A DNA stretch of 9,908 bases from Pseudonocardiales bacterium (GTDB lineage: Bacteria; Actinomycetota; Actinomycetes; Mycobacteriales; Jatrophihabitantaceae). A program made the position numbers and the translations under genes. Position 1 is the stretch's first letter, and every line of letters starts with the position of its first letter. Shown in pieces: positions 1 to 7,063 of the stretch. The notes beneath the pieces are model-generated. The model did not search any database, was not told where the DNA came from, and was given only the letters and a program-made list of their open reading frames with translations. Location: positions 1 to 9,908 of the forward strand of contig JAVEEO010000277.1 in NCBI GenBank assembly GCA_030840415.1, given 5' to 3'.

Positions 1-254
1 ATCATACGTAAGACGCAACCATCCGCACCGCGGCAATCGGAGGTCCGCTCGATCCCCGGTCTTTCGCAAACGGTCAAACGTTCGTAGCATCAGAGCAGGG
101 CGCGAGCTGCCCGGCGGGGGATCAAACGGCCAGCCACGGGTGGCCGGTGGCGATCGGTGTCGAAACACTCGAGGGTTCACCACACGCCTGCCCGGTCGCA
201 GTGCCTGGAACGCTCCACGCCAGCGGGGCGTCGGTCTATGGGGGTAGGACCGTC
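1..254 (+). other. Gene-free leader upstream of the secreted phosphoesterase
   Basis: No convincing gene is seen on either strand; the long minus-strand open frame that reaches into it is a shadow of the next gene. It contains three copies of CAAACG (67-72, 75-80, 123-128), a 6-bp stem CGGCCA/TGGCCG with an 8-nt loop (127-146), and a small GTGT-CGAA-ACAC hairpin around 157-168. A weak promoter-like pair is TTTCGC (62-67) and TAGCAT (85-90) with 17 nt between them, which would leave a leader of about 160 nt. I compared it by eye with c-di-GMP and c-di-AMP riboswitch consensus elements and found no match. Promoter and leader roles are inference. Confidence 0.4.
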
Positions 255-3200
255 ATGCGCACTTCTTCGCGGCGAACCAGTCGGCGTACGACCTTGGTGA
301 CTGCTGTCGTCGCCGTCGTCTGTGCGAGCTGGCTCAGCGTGCTGCCCGGGGCCCGCCCGGCCAGCGTGGCCGGCGCGGCAACCGGCGATCCGGTCCTGGC
401 GGTCGGTGGCGACATCGCGTGCCCACCGGGCAAGGCCGTCACCGCGATTAGTTGCGGCCAGGGCAAGACCGGCGCGCTGCTCGCCGCGATCAACCCGGAC
501 TACGTGCTGCCACTGGGCGATTCCCAGTACGACACCGGTTCGCCCGCCGAGTACGCCGGCTCCTACGACCTCACCGGCTGGGGAGCCGCCAAGACCATCA
601 GCCGGCCGGCGGCCGGCAACCACGAGTACCGCACCGCCGGCGCCACCGGCTATTACGGTTACTTCGGAGCGAACGCCGGCGATCCGTCGAAGGGTTACTA
701 CTCCTGGGACGTCTCGGGGCCCAACAACAGCTTCCGGTGGCACCTGATCGCGTTGAACAGCGAGTGCGATGTCCTGGGCGGAGGCAGCATCTCTGCCGGA
801 TGCGGCGCCGGGTCCACCCAGGAGGCCTGGCTGAAGGCGGACCTGGCGGCCAACCAGAACGTCTGCACGATCGCCTACTGGCACCGGCCGCGGTTCTCCT
901 CCAGCACCACCACCCCGTCCAGCACGACCTATACCGCCTTCTGGAATGACCTGTACAACGCAGGGGCGGACATCGTCCTGAACGGGCACGCTCACGACTA
1001 CGAGCGGTTCAACCCGCAGACCGGCGCCGGTGTCGCCGATGCGGCCCGGGGGATTCGCGAGTTCGTCGTCGGCTCCGGCGGCGATGACTTCCAGACCGTC
1101 GGTGCGCCGATCGCCAATTCCGCGATCGTCAACGCCAGCGCCTTCGGCGTCATGAAGTTGACGTTGCACGCCAACACCTATGACTGGCAGTTCGCCGCGG
1201 CGTCCGGTTACACCCTCAGTGACGCGGGCTCGGGCACCTGCCACGCCGCGCCGGCGATCGACCCCACGCCACCGACGGCACCGACGAACGTGTCCGGCAC
1301 CGCTGCCTCCGCCAACCAGGCCAGCCTCTCGTGGACCGCCAGCACCGACAACGTCGGCGTCACCAACTACAACATCTACCGCGGCTCCAACGGCGCGACG
1401 CCGAGCCTGCTCGCGACCACGACCAACAACGCGACGTCCTACACCGACACCTCGGTGATCGCCTCGACGACCTATACCTATTCGGTGCAGGCCGGCGATG
1501 CTGCCGGCAACCTGTCGGCAATGTCGGCCACCGCGACGGTGACGACGCCGGCGAGCACCGACACGACGCCGCCCACCGCTCCCAGCGGCCTCGGCACCGA
1601 ACCGGTGTTCTACAACGAGGTCGATCTCGGCTGGACCGCCAGCACCGACAGCGGCACCGGAGTCAGCGGTTACCAGGTGTACCGCCGCGGCCCGGGTGAG
1701 AGTTCGTTCGTCCTGCTGGCCACCACCACCGCAAGCGGCGCCGGCTCCACCAGCTATGCCGACCTGACGGTGAAGCCGGGTACGGCCTATTCCTACTACG
1801 TGACCGCCTACGACGGCGGCAACAACGTCTCCAGCGCCTCGGCGACGGTCACCGCGTCGACGCCGCCGGGCCCGATCTCGCACACCTACAGCTTCATCGC
1901 CACCGGTGACGCGACCATCCAGCAGGCGAACCCGACCGCAACCGGAGCCACCTCCTCGCTGGCGGTCGACAACTCCCCGGTCACCGATGCCCTGCTGAAG
2001 TTCAACGTGACCGGACCCAGTTGTGACACCCTCGTCAGCGCCAAGCTAACCCTCACCGACAAGGCCGATTCCTCGGTCAAGGGCGGTGACATCTACACCA
2101 CCGGGCCGTTCACCGAGAGCACCGTGTCCTGGAGCACCGCACCCACCAGGGGAACGCTGCTGAACTCGCTGGCAGCGGTCGCGTCGAACGCGGCCGTGTC
2201 GGTGGACGTCACCCGGGGCACGCCGCTCAACGGCGAGGCCGACTTCCGGATCGGCAGCACGAGCAATGACGGGGTGCACTACATCCCCCGGGAGGGCACC
2301 GCCGGCAAGCAACCCACGCTGACCGTGGTCTGCACCGAGGCCCAGGTGGCCGACACCACCCCGCCCTCGGCGCCGGCCAACCTGCGCTCGACGAGCAACA
2401 CCAGTGGCGAGGTGGACCTCGCCTGGGATGCCAGCACCGACAACCTCGCCGTCAGCGAATACCACGTCTACCGCGACGGCGCCCAGATCGGCATCGTGGC
2501 GGCCGGTTCGCTGACCTACCAGGACACCACGGTGGCCCCCAGTACCAGTTACAGCTACACGGTTCGAGCCTTCGACACGGCCGGGAACTCCTCCGGTGAC
2601 AGCAACGCGGTATCGGTGACCACCCCAGCGGTGGTCGCGGCCCCGGAGGCTCCGAGCGGTCTCACCGCCACCGCGTCGGGCAACTCCGTCACCTTGAGCT
2701 GGACGGCCAGCACCACCCCCAGCGTCAGCGGCTACAACATCTATCGCGGCCCGCAGGGCGGCACTCTGGTCAAGATCGGCTCGTCGGGCGGTTCCCCGTT
2801 CACCGACACCCCGGTCGGCGCCGGCAGCTATGACTACGCCGTCACCGCGGTCGCCACCGGCAGTCCGGAATCCGCCCGGTCCAACATCGCGACCGTCACC
2901 GTCCAGGCGACGGGGGTGGCGGCCCCGACCGGCCTGGCCGCCACCGCCAGCAGTGCCACCTCGGTGCATCTCAGTTGGACGGCCAGCGGAAGCTCCGGGG
3001 TGACCGGTTACGACATCTACCGCGGCCCGCACAACGGCACGCTGGCCAAGATCGGCTCGTCCACCACCACCACGGCAGACGACACGACGGTGGCGCCCAG
3101 TACCGGTTACGACTACGCGGTCACCGCGGTCACCGCAACGGCCGAATCGCCGCAATCGGCCATCGCGACCGTCACCACGCCCGCCTCGGGCGGTGGCTCG

Positions 3201-3809
3201 GGCATCACCGCCGGACCGGCCAGGCTCACCCTGGTGACAACGGCGGCGGCCACCTGGACGGTGAACCTTCCCGCTTTCAGTGCCGGGGATTTCATGGTTG
3301 TCTGGCTGGGCAACAACCTCGGCTCGACGGCTGGCACCCCCGCTTCGCCGGGTTGGACCAGCCAGCTGATGACGAACGAGTCCTCCGGGCTCAAGGGATC
3401 CTTCCTGACCCGGCGGATGGCCGCCGGTGACCCGGCCTCGATCCCGGTCACGTACGGCCTCGCGACTCTCGGCGTCGCGGCAGCGACCGCATTCACCGGG
3501 GTGAACACCAGCACTCCCGTCGAGGCCAAGGGCGGTCAGGCGGAGGCATCGACCACCGCGGTGGCTTCGCACTCCACCCCGACGGTGACCACCACGACGC
3601 CCAACGACGTGCTGGTGACCGGGTTCACCACCGACAACGTCGCCACCTGGACGTCGTCGGGTACCGAACTCGCAGATGCGGCCACGGGCACCCTCAGCGC
3701 TTCGATGTACTACTCGCCGCCGGTGGCCGCCGGTGCCCAGGTCGCGACCGGCACCGCTACGGTCGCCAGCGTCAAGGCGGTGGCCGGCCTGCTTGCCCTG
3801 CGGCCCTGA
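255..3809 (+). CDS. Secreted metallophosphoesterase with FN3 and DNRLRE modules
   Basis: An exported phosphatase/phosphoesterase of 1184 residues. I chose ATG 255 because GGGGG-TAGGA (240-249) lies just upstream and a Sec signal peptide follows (Arg-rich start, hydrophobic core about residues 13-28, Ala-rich cleavage region near 38-42). A frame start at 147 would put 36 odd residues before it. The calcineurin-like phosphoesterase domain spans about 45-330, with metal-site motifs GGDIAC (D53), LGDSQY (D89), GNHEY (N122, H123), YWHRP (H210) and NGHAHDYER (H245, H247). Then come FN3 1 (336-433), FN3 2 (436-535), a DNRLRE-like beta-sandwich (543-696), FN3 3 (700-792), FN3 4 (793-886), FN3 5 (888-977), and a Thr/Val-rich beta domain (980-1184) of a kind seen at the ends of secreted actinobacterial proteins. 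There is no LPXTG anchor or C-terminal membrane segment, so it is probably released or held by carbohydrate or wall contacts. The substrate is unknown; phosphate monoesters or diesters are possible. Confidence 0.9.
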   Translation: MRTSSRRTSRRTTLVTAVVAVVCASWLSVLPGARPASVAGAATGDPVLAVGGDIACPPGKAVTAISCGQGKTGALLAAINPDYVLPLGDSQYDTGSPAEYAGSYDLTGWGAAKTISRPAAGNHEYRTAGATGYYGYFGANAGDPSKGYYSWDVSGPNNSFRWHLIALNSECDVLGGGSISAGCGAGSTQEAWLKADLAANQNVCTIAYWHRPRFSSSTTTPSSTTYTAFWNDLYNAGADIVLNGHAHDYERFNPQTGAGVADAARGIREFVVGSGGDDFQTVGAPIANSAIVNASAFGVMKLTLHANTYDWQFAAASGYTLSDAGSGTCHAAPAIDPTPPTAPTNVSGTAASANQASLSWTASTDNVGVTNYNIYRGSNGATPSLLATTTNNATSYTDTSVIASTTYTYSVQAGDAAGNLSAMSATATVTTPASTDTTPPTAPSGLGTEPVFYNEVDLGWTASTDSGTGVSGYQVYRRGPGESSFVLLATTTASGAGSTSYADLTVKPGTAYSYYVTAYDGGNNVSSASATVTASTPPGPISHTYSFIATGDATIQQANPTATGATSSLAVDNSPVTDALLKFNVTGPSCDTLVSAKLTLTDKADSSVKGGDIYTTGPFTESTVSWSTAPTRGTLLNSLAAVASNAAVSVDVTRGTPLNGEADFRIGSTSNDGVHYIPREGTAGKQPTLTVVCTEAQVADTTPPSAPANLRSTSNTSGEVDLAWDASTDNLAVSEYHVYRDGAQIGIVAAGSLTYQDTTVAPSTSYSYTVRAFDTAGNSSGDSNAVSVTTPAVVAAPEAPSGLTATASGNSVTLSWTASTTPSVSGYNIYRGPQGGTLVKIGSSGGSPFTDTPVGAGSYDYAVTAVATGSPESARSNIATVTVQATGVAAPTGLAATASSATSVHLSWTASGSSGVTGYDIYRGPHNGTLAKIGSSTTTTADDTTVAPSTGYDYAVTAVTATAESPQSAIATVTTPASGGGSGITAGPARLTLVTTAAATWTVNLPAFSAGDFMVVWLGNNLGSTAGTPASPGWTSQLMTNESSGLKGSFLTRRMAAGDPASIPVTYGLATLGVAAATAFTGVNTSTPVEAKGGQAEASTTAVASHSTPTVTTTTPNDVLVTGFTTDNVATWTSSGTELADAATGTLSASMYYSPPVAAGAQVATGTATVASVKAVAGLLALRP
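2730..3176 (+). repeat. Near-identical neighbouring FN3 modules (4 and 5)
   Basis: FN3 modules 4 and 5 match at the DNA level with a shift of 276 nt (92 codons). The stretch from 2730 (encoding YNIYRGPQGGTLVKIGSS) pairs with that from 3006 (YDIYRGPHNGTLAKIGSS). Module 3 also shares an almost identical stretch with module 5 (near 2529 and 3087, encoding TVAPSTSYSY and TVAPSTGYDY). This suggests recent internal duplication or gene conversion; module number may vary between strains. Confidence 0.6.
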
Positions 3810-3816
3810 ACCGGTT

Positions 3817-3847
3817 GCCGGCGGGAGGCCTTGTGGCTCCTCCCGGC
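3817..3847 (+). terminator. G+C hairpin 8 nt after the phosphoesterase stop
   Basis: GGGAGG (3823-3828) pairs with CCTCCC (3839-3844). Outside it GCC (3817-3819) pairs with GGC (3845-3847) across a 3-nt bulge; the loop is about 10 nt. No T run follows, as is common for actinobacterial terminators. It may end or weaken transcription before the next gene. Confidence 0.5.
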
Positions 3848-3869
3848 TGCTGTCTACGCTGCGGGACCA

Positions 3870-3893
3870 GTCCGTCTCCGAGCGGAGGCGGAC
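3870..3893 (+). other. Leader hairpin ending at the Shine-Dalgarno site of the next gene
   Basis: GTCCG (3870-3874) pairs with CGGAC (3889-3893), a T/G wobble follows, and CTCCG (3876-3880) faces CGGAG (3883-3887). The first base after the stem begins the SD tract GGGGGAGGGG (3894-3903). The hairpin is clear in the sequence; any effect on translation is inference. Confidence 0.4.
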
Positions 3894-3910
3894 GGGGGAG
3901 GGGCGTCGGC

Positions 3911-4627
3911 ATGGTGACTGCGGTGCGGCTGTCGGAACGGATCGACGGCGTGAACGGCGAGTTCACGAATCGGGTCAAGGCCTGGCTGCTGGACCGGCTG
4001 CCGGAATTGAGCAACGATGTCCTGCAATGGCTTGTGAAGGAGCACTACCAGTTCTCCTCGACCAACGTCGAACTGCTCGGCCTGGCCAGGGATGCCACGG
4101 CACAACTGGCCGACCAGGGTGTCACGATCGAACTCCAGCGCAACATCGGTGAGGAGAGCGGCCACGCCGTGATGTACCGGCGGGCGATGGGCGAGATCGG
4201 CACCGACGTCGACGATCACGTCGAGTTTCCGCCGACCACGGCCTTCTTCGAACGACTGCGGAACCTGTCGACCCAGAATGCCTCATGTTCGCTCGGCACC
4301 TTCTACGCGACCGAGACCGCCGCGATCTTCGAGCACCAGGTCTTCTACGAGATCAGCCGCGAACTCTGCGAGCGGCAGGGGCTTGCCTACCAGGGATCGC
4401 GGATCAAGAAGTTCCACGACATCCACCTGGACGAGGGCGTCGAGCAGGGCCACAAGGACGGGCTGGCGGCCTTCGTCGACGTCGCGGTGTCCGAGCCGGG
4501 TGCGGACGGCCTCGACAGCGCCGAGGTCGAACGCGGTGCCTACGCCGCCATCGAGGCCATGGTGACCTGGTGGGACGCACTGCTCGGCGAGGTCGAGCGG
4601 AATTGGCGCGGACCGCAGGCTCGATAA
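3911..4627 (+). CDS. Heme-oxygenase-like iron-containing redox enzyme (DUF3865/CADD-like)
   Basis: A soluble 238-residue protein without signal peptide or membrane segment. ATG 3911 sits 7 nt after a strong SD (GGGGGAGGGG, 3894-3903); the frame extends upstream to 3815, but that part overlaps the hairpins and is not protein-like. The sequence looks all-helical. Likely metal ligands are in NIGEESGHAVMY (E81 or E82, H85), ATETAAIFEHQ (E135 or E141, H142) and KKFHDIHLDEGVEQGHKDG (H172, E178, H181). This pattern fits the heme-oxygenase-like diiron oxidase/oxygenase superfamily (UndA, BesC, CADD, PqqC-type fold), most like the group annotated as iron-containing redox enzyme. Members use a non-heme diiron centre and oxygen to cleave or oxidise amines, amino acids or fatty acids. 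The substrate here cannot be read off. It stands alone 101 nt after the phosphoesterase, with no biosynthetic partner. A TenA-like role is less likely. Confidence 0.72.
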   Translation: MVTAVRLSERIDGVNGEFTNRVKAWLLDRLPELSNDVLQWLVKEHYQFSSTNVELLGLARDATAQLADQGVTIELQRNIGEESGHAVMYRRAMGEIGTDVDDHVEFPPTTAFFERLRNLSTQNASCSLGTFYATETAAIFEHQVFYEISRELCERQGLAYQGSRIKKFHDIHLDEGVEQGHKDGLAAFVDVAVSEPGADGLDSAEVERGAYAAIEAMVTWWDALLGEVERNWRGPQAR

Positions 4628-4698
4628 CGATGATCTTCCTCGGTTCTGGCCCATTCAGTCGCTGAATTCTTCTCACGGCTGAGCTCGTGCGATGCGCA

Positions 4699-4720
4699 GC
4701 AACGGATCCTTCTCCGTTGC
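4699..4720 (+). terminator. Candidate terminator of the heme-oxygenase-like gene
   Basis: A perfect 8-bp stem GCAACGGA/TCCGTTGC with a 6-nt loop (TCCTTC), followed by a moderately T-rich GTTCTTCG. It is 71 nt after the stop of the plus-strand gene. The right arm overlaps the first unit of the adjacent 17-bp tandem repeat. Confidence 0.45.
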
Positions 4721-4748
4721 GTTCTTCGAGTCGTTGCGTTCTTCGAGT
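4715..4748. repeat. 17-bp perfect tandem duplication
   Basis: The unit CGTTGCGTTCTTCGAGT occurs twice head to tail (4715-4731 and 4732-4748). Both units carry CGTTGC, so either could pair with the GCAACG arm at 4699-4704. It looks like a replication-slippage duplication. Confidence 0.8.
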
Positions 4749-4898
4749 CGAGCACGGGCAGAATGCGATTGCCAGGAACCGCCGACAGATTCAGCTGGTA
4801 CGCGGATTGACTACGCCTATAGCCGGTTCGGTGCGGCGGGTCGCGGGCACGAGCCGGCGGGGCTCGCAGTGCGCAGTCAGCGCCGGAGAAGATGACGA

Positions 4899-4930
4899 GC
4901 GCCCCCCGCCACCGAAGTGGCGAGGGGCGC
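4899..4930 (-). terminator. Intrinsic terminator of the M28 aminopeptidase
   Basis: GCGCCCC.CGCCAC pairs with GTGGCG.GGGGCGC around a CGAA loop (4913-4916): 13 of 14 positions pair, with one mismatch (4906/4923). It begins 18 nt after the aminopeptidase stop on the minus strand and is followed on that strand by TCGTCATCTTCT. It may also act on plus-strand transcripts. Confidence 0.85.
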
Positions 4931-4948
4931 TGTGGAAAGCGGGGTAAC

Positions 4949-6544
4949 TCAGGCGGCAGCGGCTGGTTGCTCCGCGCTGTCACCGCCGAGCGGGCCGGCG
5001 AAGGTGTGCTCCGGCCCGGCCGGCGCCGGAATGGTGAAGTGGCCGGGCACCGGTACCCCGGCAACACCGTTGACGGCCTCGGTGGAGTGGGCGTAGGTGA
5101 AGACCGCGAAGGCGACCGCGTCGGCGTTCACCTCGAGGGCGTGGTCGTTGTTGTTGGCGTAGGTGTCGCAGGCCTGGTGGTAGCAGGGGTCGAACTGCGC
5201 GCCGGCCATACCACCCCAGATGGTCGCCTGCTCGGCGGTCTTGACCTGCTCGGCGCCGGTGAACAGGCCACTGGACGGAATTCCGTTGTTGATGAAGGCC
5301 TGGTAGTCGCTGCGACCGCTGAACTGGGTGTCGTCATAGGGCTCGCCGCGCAGTGTGTAGAAGGACTCGAAGAGCCGCTCGATGGCCGCCGACCCCTCCG
5401 GGATGGTCACCCCGGCCGGTGCCGGGAAGCTCGACTCGTTGGCGTCATAGACCATGAAGATGTAGTTCGGCGAGCCGATCATGTCGAAGTTGAGGTACAG
5501 CGCGATCCGGTCGAGTTCGGCCTGCGACTGCTGGGCCACCCACTGGGTCGAGCCGACCAGGCCGCCCTCCTCGTTGCCCCACCAGGCCAGCCGCACGGTG
5601 TTCTGCGGGTGCAGCTTGGACATCGACTGGGCCAGTTCCAGCAGCGCCGCGGAGCCGCTGCCGTTGTCGTTGATGCCGGGGCCGGGCGGCACCGAGTCCA
5701 GGTGGGCACCTGCCATCACCACGTTGTCGTCGTTGCGGCCGGGCAGTTCGGCGATGACGTTGAAGGAGTTGCGGGTCACGAAGTCGACCACTACCTGGGC
5801 CGTCGAGCCGGCGGCCGCCAGGGCCTGGCCCTGCGCGAAGCTGGCGCCGACGACCGGGATGCCGACCACCTTGTCGCCACCGAGCGTGCCGACGATCAGG
5901 TCGAGGCGGTCAGGGGCGTTGCCCTGGTTGAAGATGATGACAGCCTCCGCTCCGGCCGCCTCGGCGTTGAGCGCCTTGACGGCGAAGTTGCAGGTGCCGC
6001 GTTGCAGCAGGGCGATGTCATGGGCGCCGGAGAAGTCCAGCCCGGCGAAGTCAGCAGCCTCGCAACCGCTGGTGCTGGCCCGCGCGCCGGTCAGGGCGAG
6101 GTCGACTCCGATGACGTTGCCGGTGACGTCGCCCTCGCCGGTGCCGGTGTAGGCGCCAGTCTCATAGGTTGCCTGGGTCGGGGTGAGCTGGCGCAGCAGG
6201 GCCTCGGTGTCGGCGTAGGAGAACGGCACCTTCTCGGCGTGCCAGTCGGTGCCGGCGAGCACCCCGAGGACGTAGTCGACGCTGGCCGCGTAGCCGGCGG
6301 TGCCCTCGGCGCGCGTACCACCGTTGGCATCGGCGATCCGCTGCAGCGCCGCCTGGTGCTCACGGACGCCGTCCAGCCGGACGCATTCCAGGATCTTGTC
6401 GTAGGTGTTGTTGGTGCGGGCGTCACAGCCCGCCTGCGCCGGTGCTGCACCGGCGGGCGCGGTGGCCAGGCCGGTGAGCAGGAGCGCGCCGCTCGACACG
6501 AGCGCGACAGCGCCCCGACGAACGGCGCAACGATTACGTATCAC
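4949..6544 (-). CDS. Secreted M28 zinc aminopeptidase with PA domain
   Basis: An exported metallopeptidase of 531 residues that should remove N-terminal amino acids from peptides outside the cell. The start is GTG at 6544-6542, 5 nt after AAGGGG (6555-6550) and directly before a signal peptide (Arg-rich residues 3-10, hydrophobic 12-28, cleavage near the Ala-rich 31-38). The frame is open upstream to 6841, but that part is not protein-like. An N-terminal region (about 40-135) and a PA insert (about 138-235, with C-rich GCEAADF and RGTCNF) precede the M28 fold. Two-zinc motifs are complete: AGAHLDSV (H281), GINDNGSG (D293), WGNEEGG (E325 as base, E326 as ligand), NFDMIGS (D354), and CYHQACD (H456, with C454 and C459 likely bonded as in Streptomyces griseus-type enzymes). 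The Ala/Pro-rich end shows no anchor. It is divergent from the S8 protease, and the two could act in sequence on protein. Confidence 0.93.
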   Translation of the reverse strand: MIRNRCAVRRGAVALVSSGALLLTGLATAPAGAAPAQAGCDARTNNTYDKILECVRLDGVREHQAALQRIADANGGTRAEGTAGYAASVDYVLGVLAGTDWHAEKVPFSYADTEALLRQLTPTQATYETGAYTGTGEGDVTGNVIGVDLALTGARASTSGCEAADFAGLDFSGAHDIALLQRGTCNFAVKALNAEAAGAEAVIIFNQGNAPDRLDLIVGTLGGDKVVGIPVVGASFAQGQALAAAGSTAQVVVDFVTRNSFNVIAELPGRNDDNVVMAGAHLDSVPPGPGINDNGSGSAALLELAQSMSKLHPQNTVRLAWWGNEEGGLVGSTQWVAQQSQAELDRIALYLNFDMIGSPNYIFMVYDANESSFPAPAGVTIPEGSAAIERLFESFYTLRGEPYDDTQFSGRSDYQAFINNGIPSSGLFTGAEQVKTAEQATIWGGMAGAQFDPCYHQACDTYANNNDHALEVNADAVAFAVFTYAHSTEAVNGVAGVPVPGHFTIPAPAGPEHTFAGPLGGDSAEQPAAAA

Positions 6545-6674
6545 AGTTTCCCCTTGTCTGAGCGAGGCTGGGCTGACGACGCCCCAAGCCTTGGACTCTG
6601 GATGGACGACCGGATCGGCCACATCGTCTTTACATGCAACCCACATGAACCTACCGGGACGGATGTTAGGCGTA

Positions 6675-6708
6675 CGCAAAGGTTTTGTCCCCAAACCGCA
6701 GCTTTGCG
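6675..6708. repeat. Nested inverted repeat upstream of the M28 gene
   Basis: An outer pair CGCAAAG (6675-6681) / CTTTGCG (6702-6708) encloses an inner pair GGTTT (6681-6685) / AAACC (6693-6697). It lies about 130 nt upstream of the M28 start codon. It could be an operator or a stem-loop in the M28 leader; the role is unknown. Confidence 0.45.
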
Positions 6709-6976
6709 CCGAGGGATTCGCGGCGTGCATTCGCCGGAGGCAACTAGAGAGACGACTGGGGAGCGGAAAGCGGGGACGGGTGGTCCGGTGGGCAGCTTGC
6801 GGGCTGCCATCATGTGCCGCCGGAGACGTCGCCGAGACCATCCCTCGCGGGTGACGAACGAGCGTGGGCGGGGGTCGAGATGGACCGAAACCGCCTCCAG
6901 CTCGCCGCTTTTGGCTACATCAAGTAGTCAGATGCGCCAATCTTGGTCATGAATGGCCGAAACTGATTACGCACAG

Positions 6977-6997
6977 CAAGCTATCGTCGACAGCTTG
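6977..6997. promoter_or_regulatory. Candidate operator: 21-bp inverted repeat at the S8 promoter
   Basis: Half-sites CAAGCT (6977-6982) and AGCTTG (6992-6997) flank TCG/CGA (6984-6986, 6988-6990) around a central T at 6987. Nine of ten pairs match; only 6983/6991 does not. It abuts or overlaps the putative -35 element, the usual place for a repressor or an activator dimer. No regulator gene is present in the window. Confidence 0.5.
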
Positions 6998-7021
6998 TAA
7001 CGCTTACTTCACTTGTATAAG
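6995..7021 (+). promoter_or_regulatory. Putative promoter of the S8 protease gene
   Basis: TATAAG (7016-7021) resembles a -10 box. TTGTAA (6995-7000) upstream leaves a 15-nt spacer, shorter than ideal; a shifted hexamer CTTGTA gives 16. Transcription would start near 7028, giving a leader of about 36 nt. It lies in the most A+T-rich stretch of the window. Confidence 0.4.
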
Positions 7022-7063
7022 CTTTACGTTAAGTGTTTCTCACTCTTTGCACGGGAGTCACGG

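Larger units (their letters stand above)
4628..4948. other. Convergent intergenic region without a gene
   Basis: About 320 bp between two genes that point at each other. I see no believable coding frame on either strand. It holds a candidate terminator for the plus-strand gene (4699-4720), a 17-bp tandem repeat (4715-4748) and the terminator of the minus-strand aminopeptidase (4899-4930). Confidence 0.6.
6545..7063. other. Divergent intergenic region between the two proteases
   Basis: 519 bp without a convincing gene; open frames here lack SD sites and natural protein composition. Seen in it are the SD of the M28 gene (6550-6555), a nested inverted repeat (6675-6708), a 21-bp inverted repeat (6977-6997) and a promoter-like pair for the S8 gene (6995-7021). 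The last 110 bp are distinctly richer in A+T than the rest of the window. I could not settle on a promoter for the M28 gene. Confidence 0.6.

Noticed and set aside
1..254. c-di-GMP or c-di-AMP riboswitch upstream of the phosphoesterase
   Set aside because: Looked for the conserved cores by eye and did not find them; only small generic stems are present.
177..1883. 568-codon open frame on the minus strand opposite the phosphoesterase
   Set aside because: It is a shadow of a G/C-ending gene: very rich in Arg, Gly, Ala and Val with no motif, while the plus strand encodes a complete domain set.
2046..3572. 508-codon minus-strand open frame opposite the FN3 modules
   Set aside because: Arg/Gly-rich and repetitive because it mirrors the FN3 repeats; no start site signal.
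6541..6854. Short open frames on both strands in the protease intergenic region
   Set aside because: No SD sites, biased composition, and they overlap the start and SD of the M28 gene.
4892..6952. 686-codon plus-strand open frame across the M28 gene
   Set aside because: It is antisense to a gene with a complete zinc site, starts inside the terminator region and runs on into the intergenic region; composition is unnatural.
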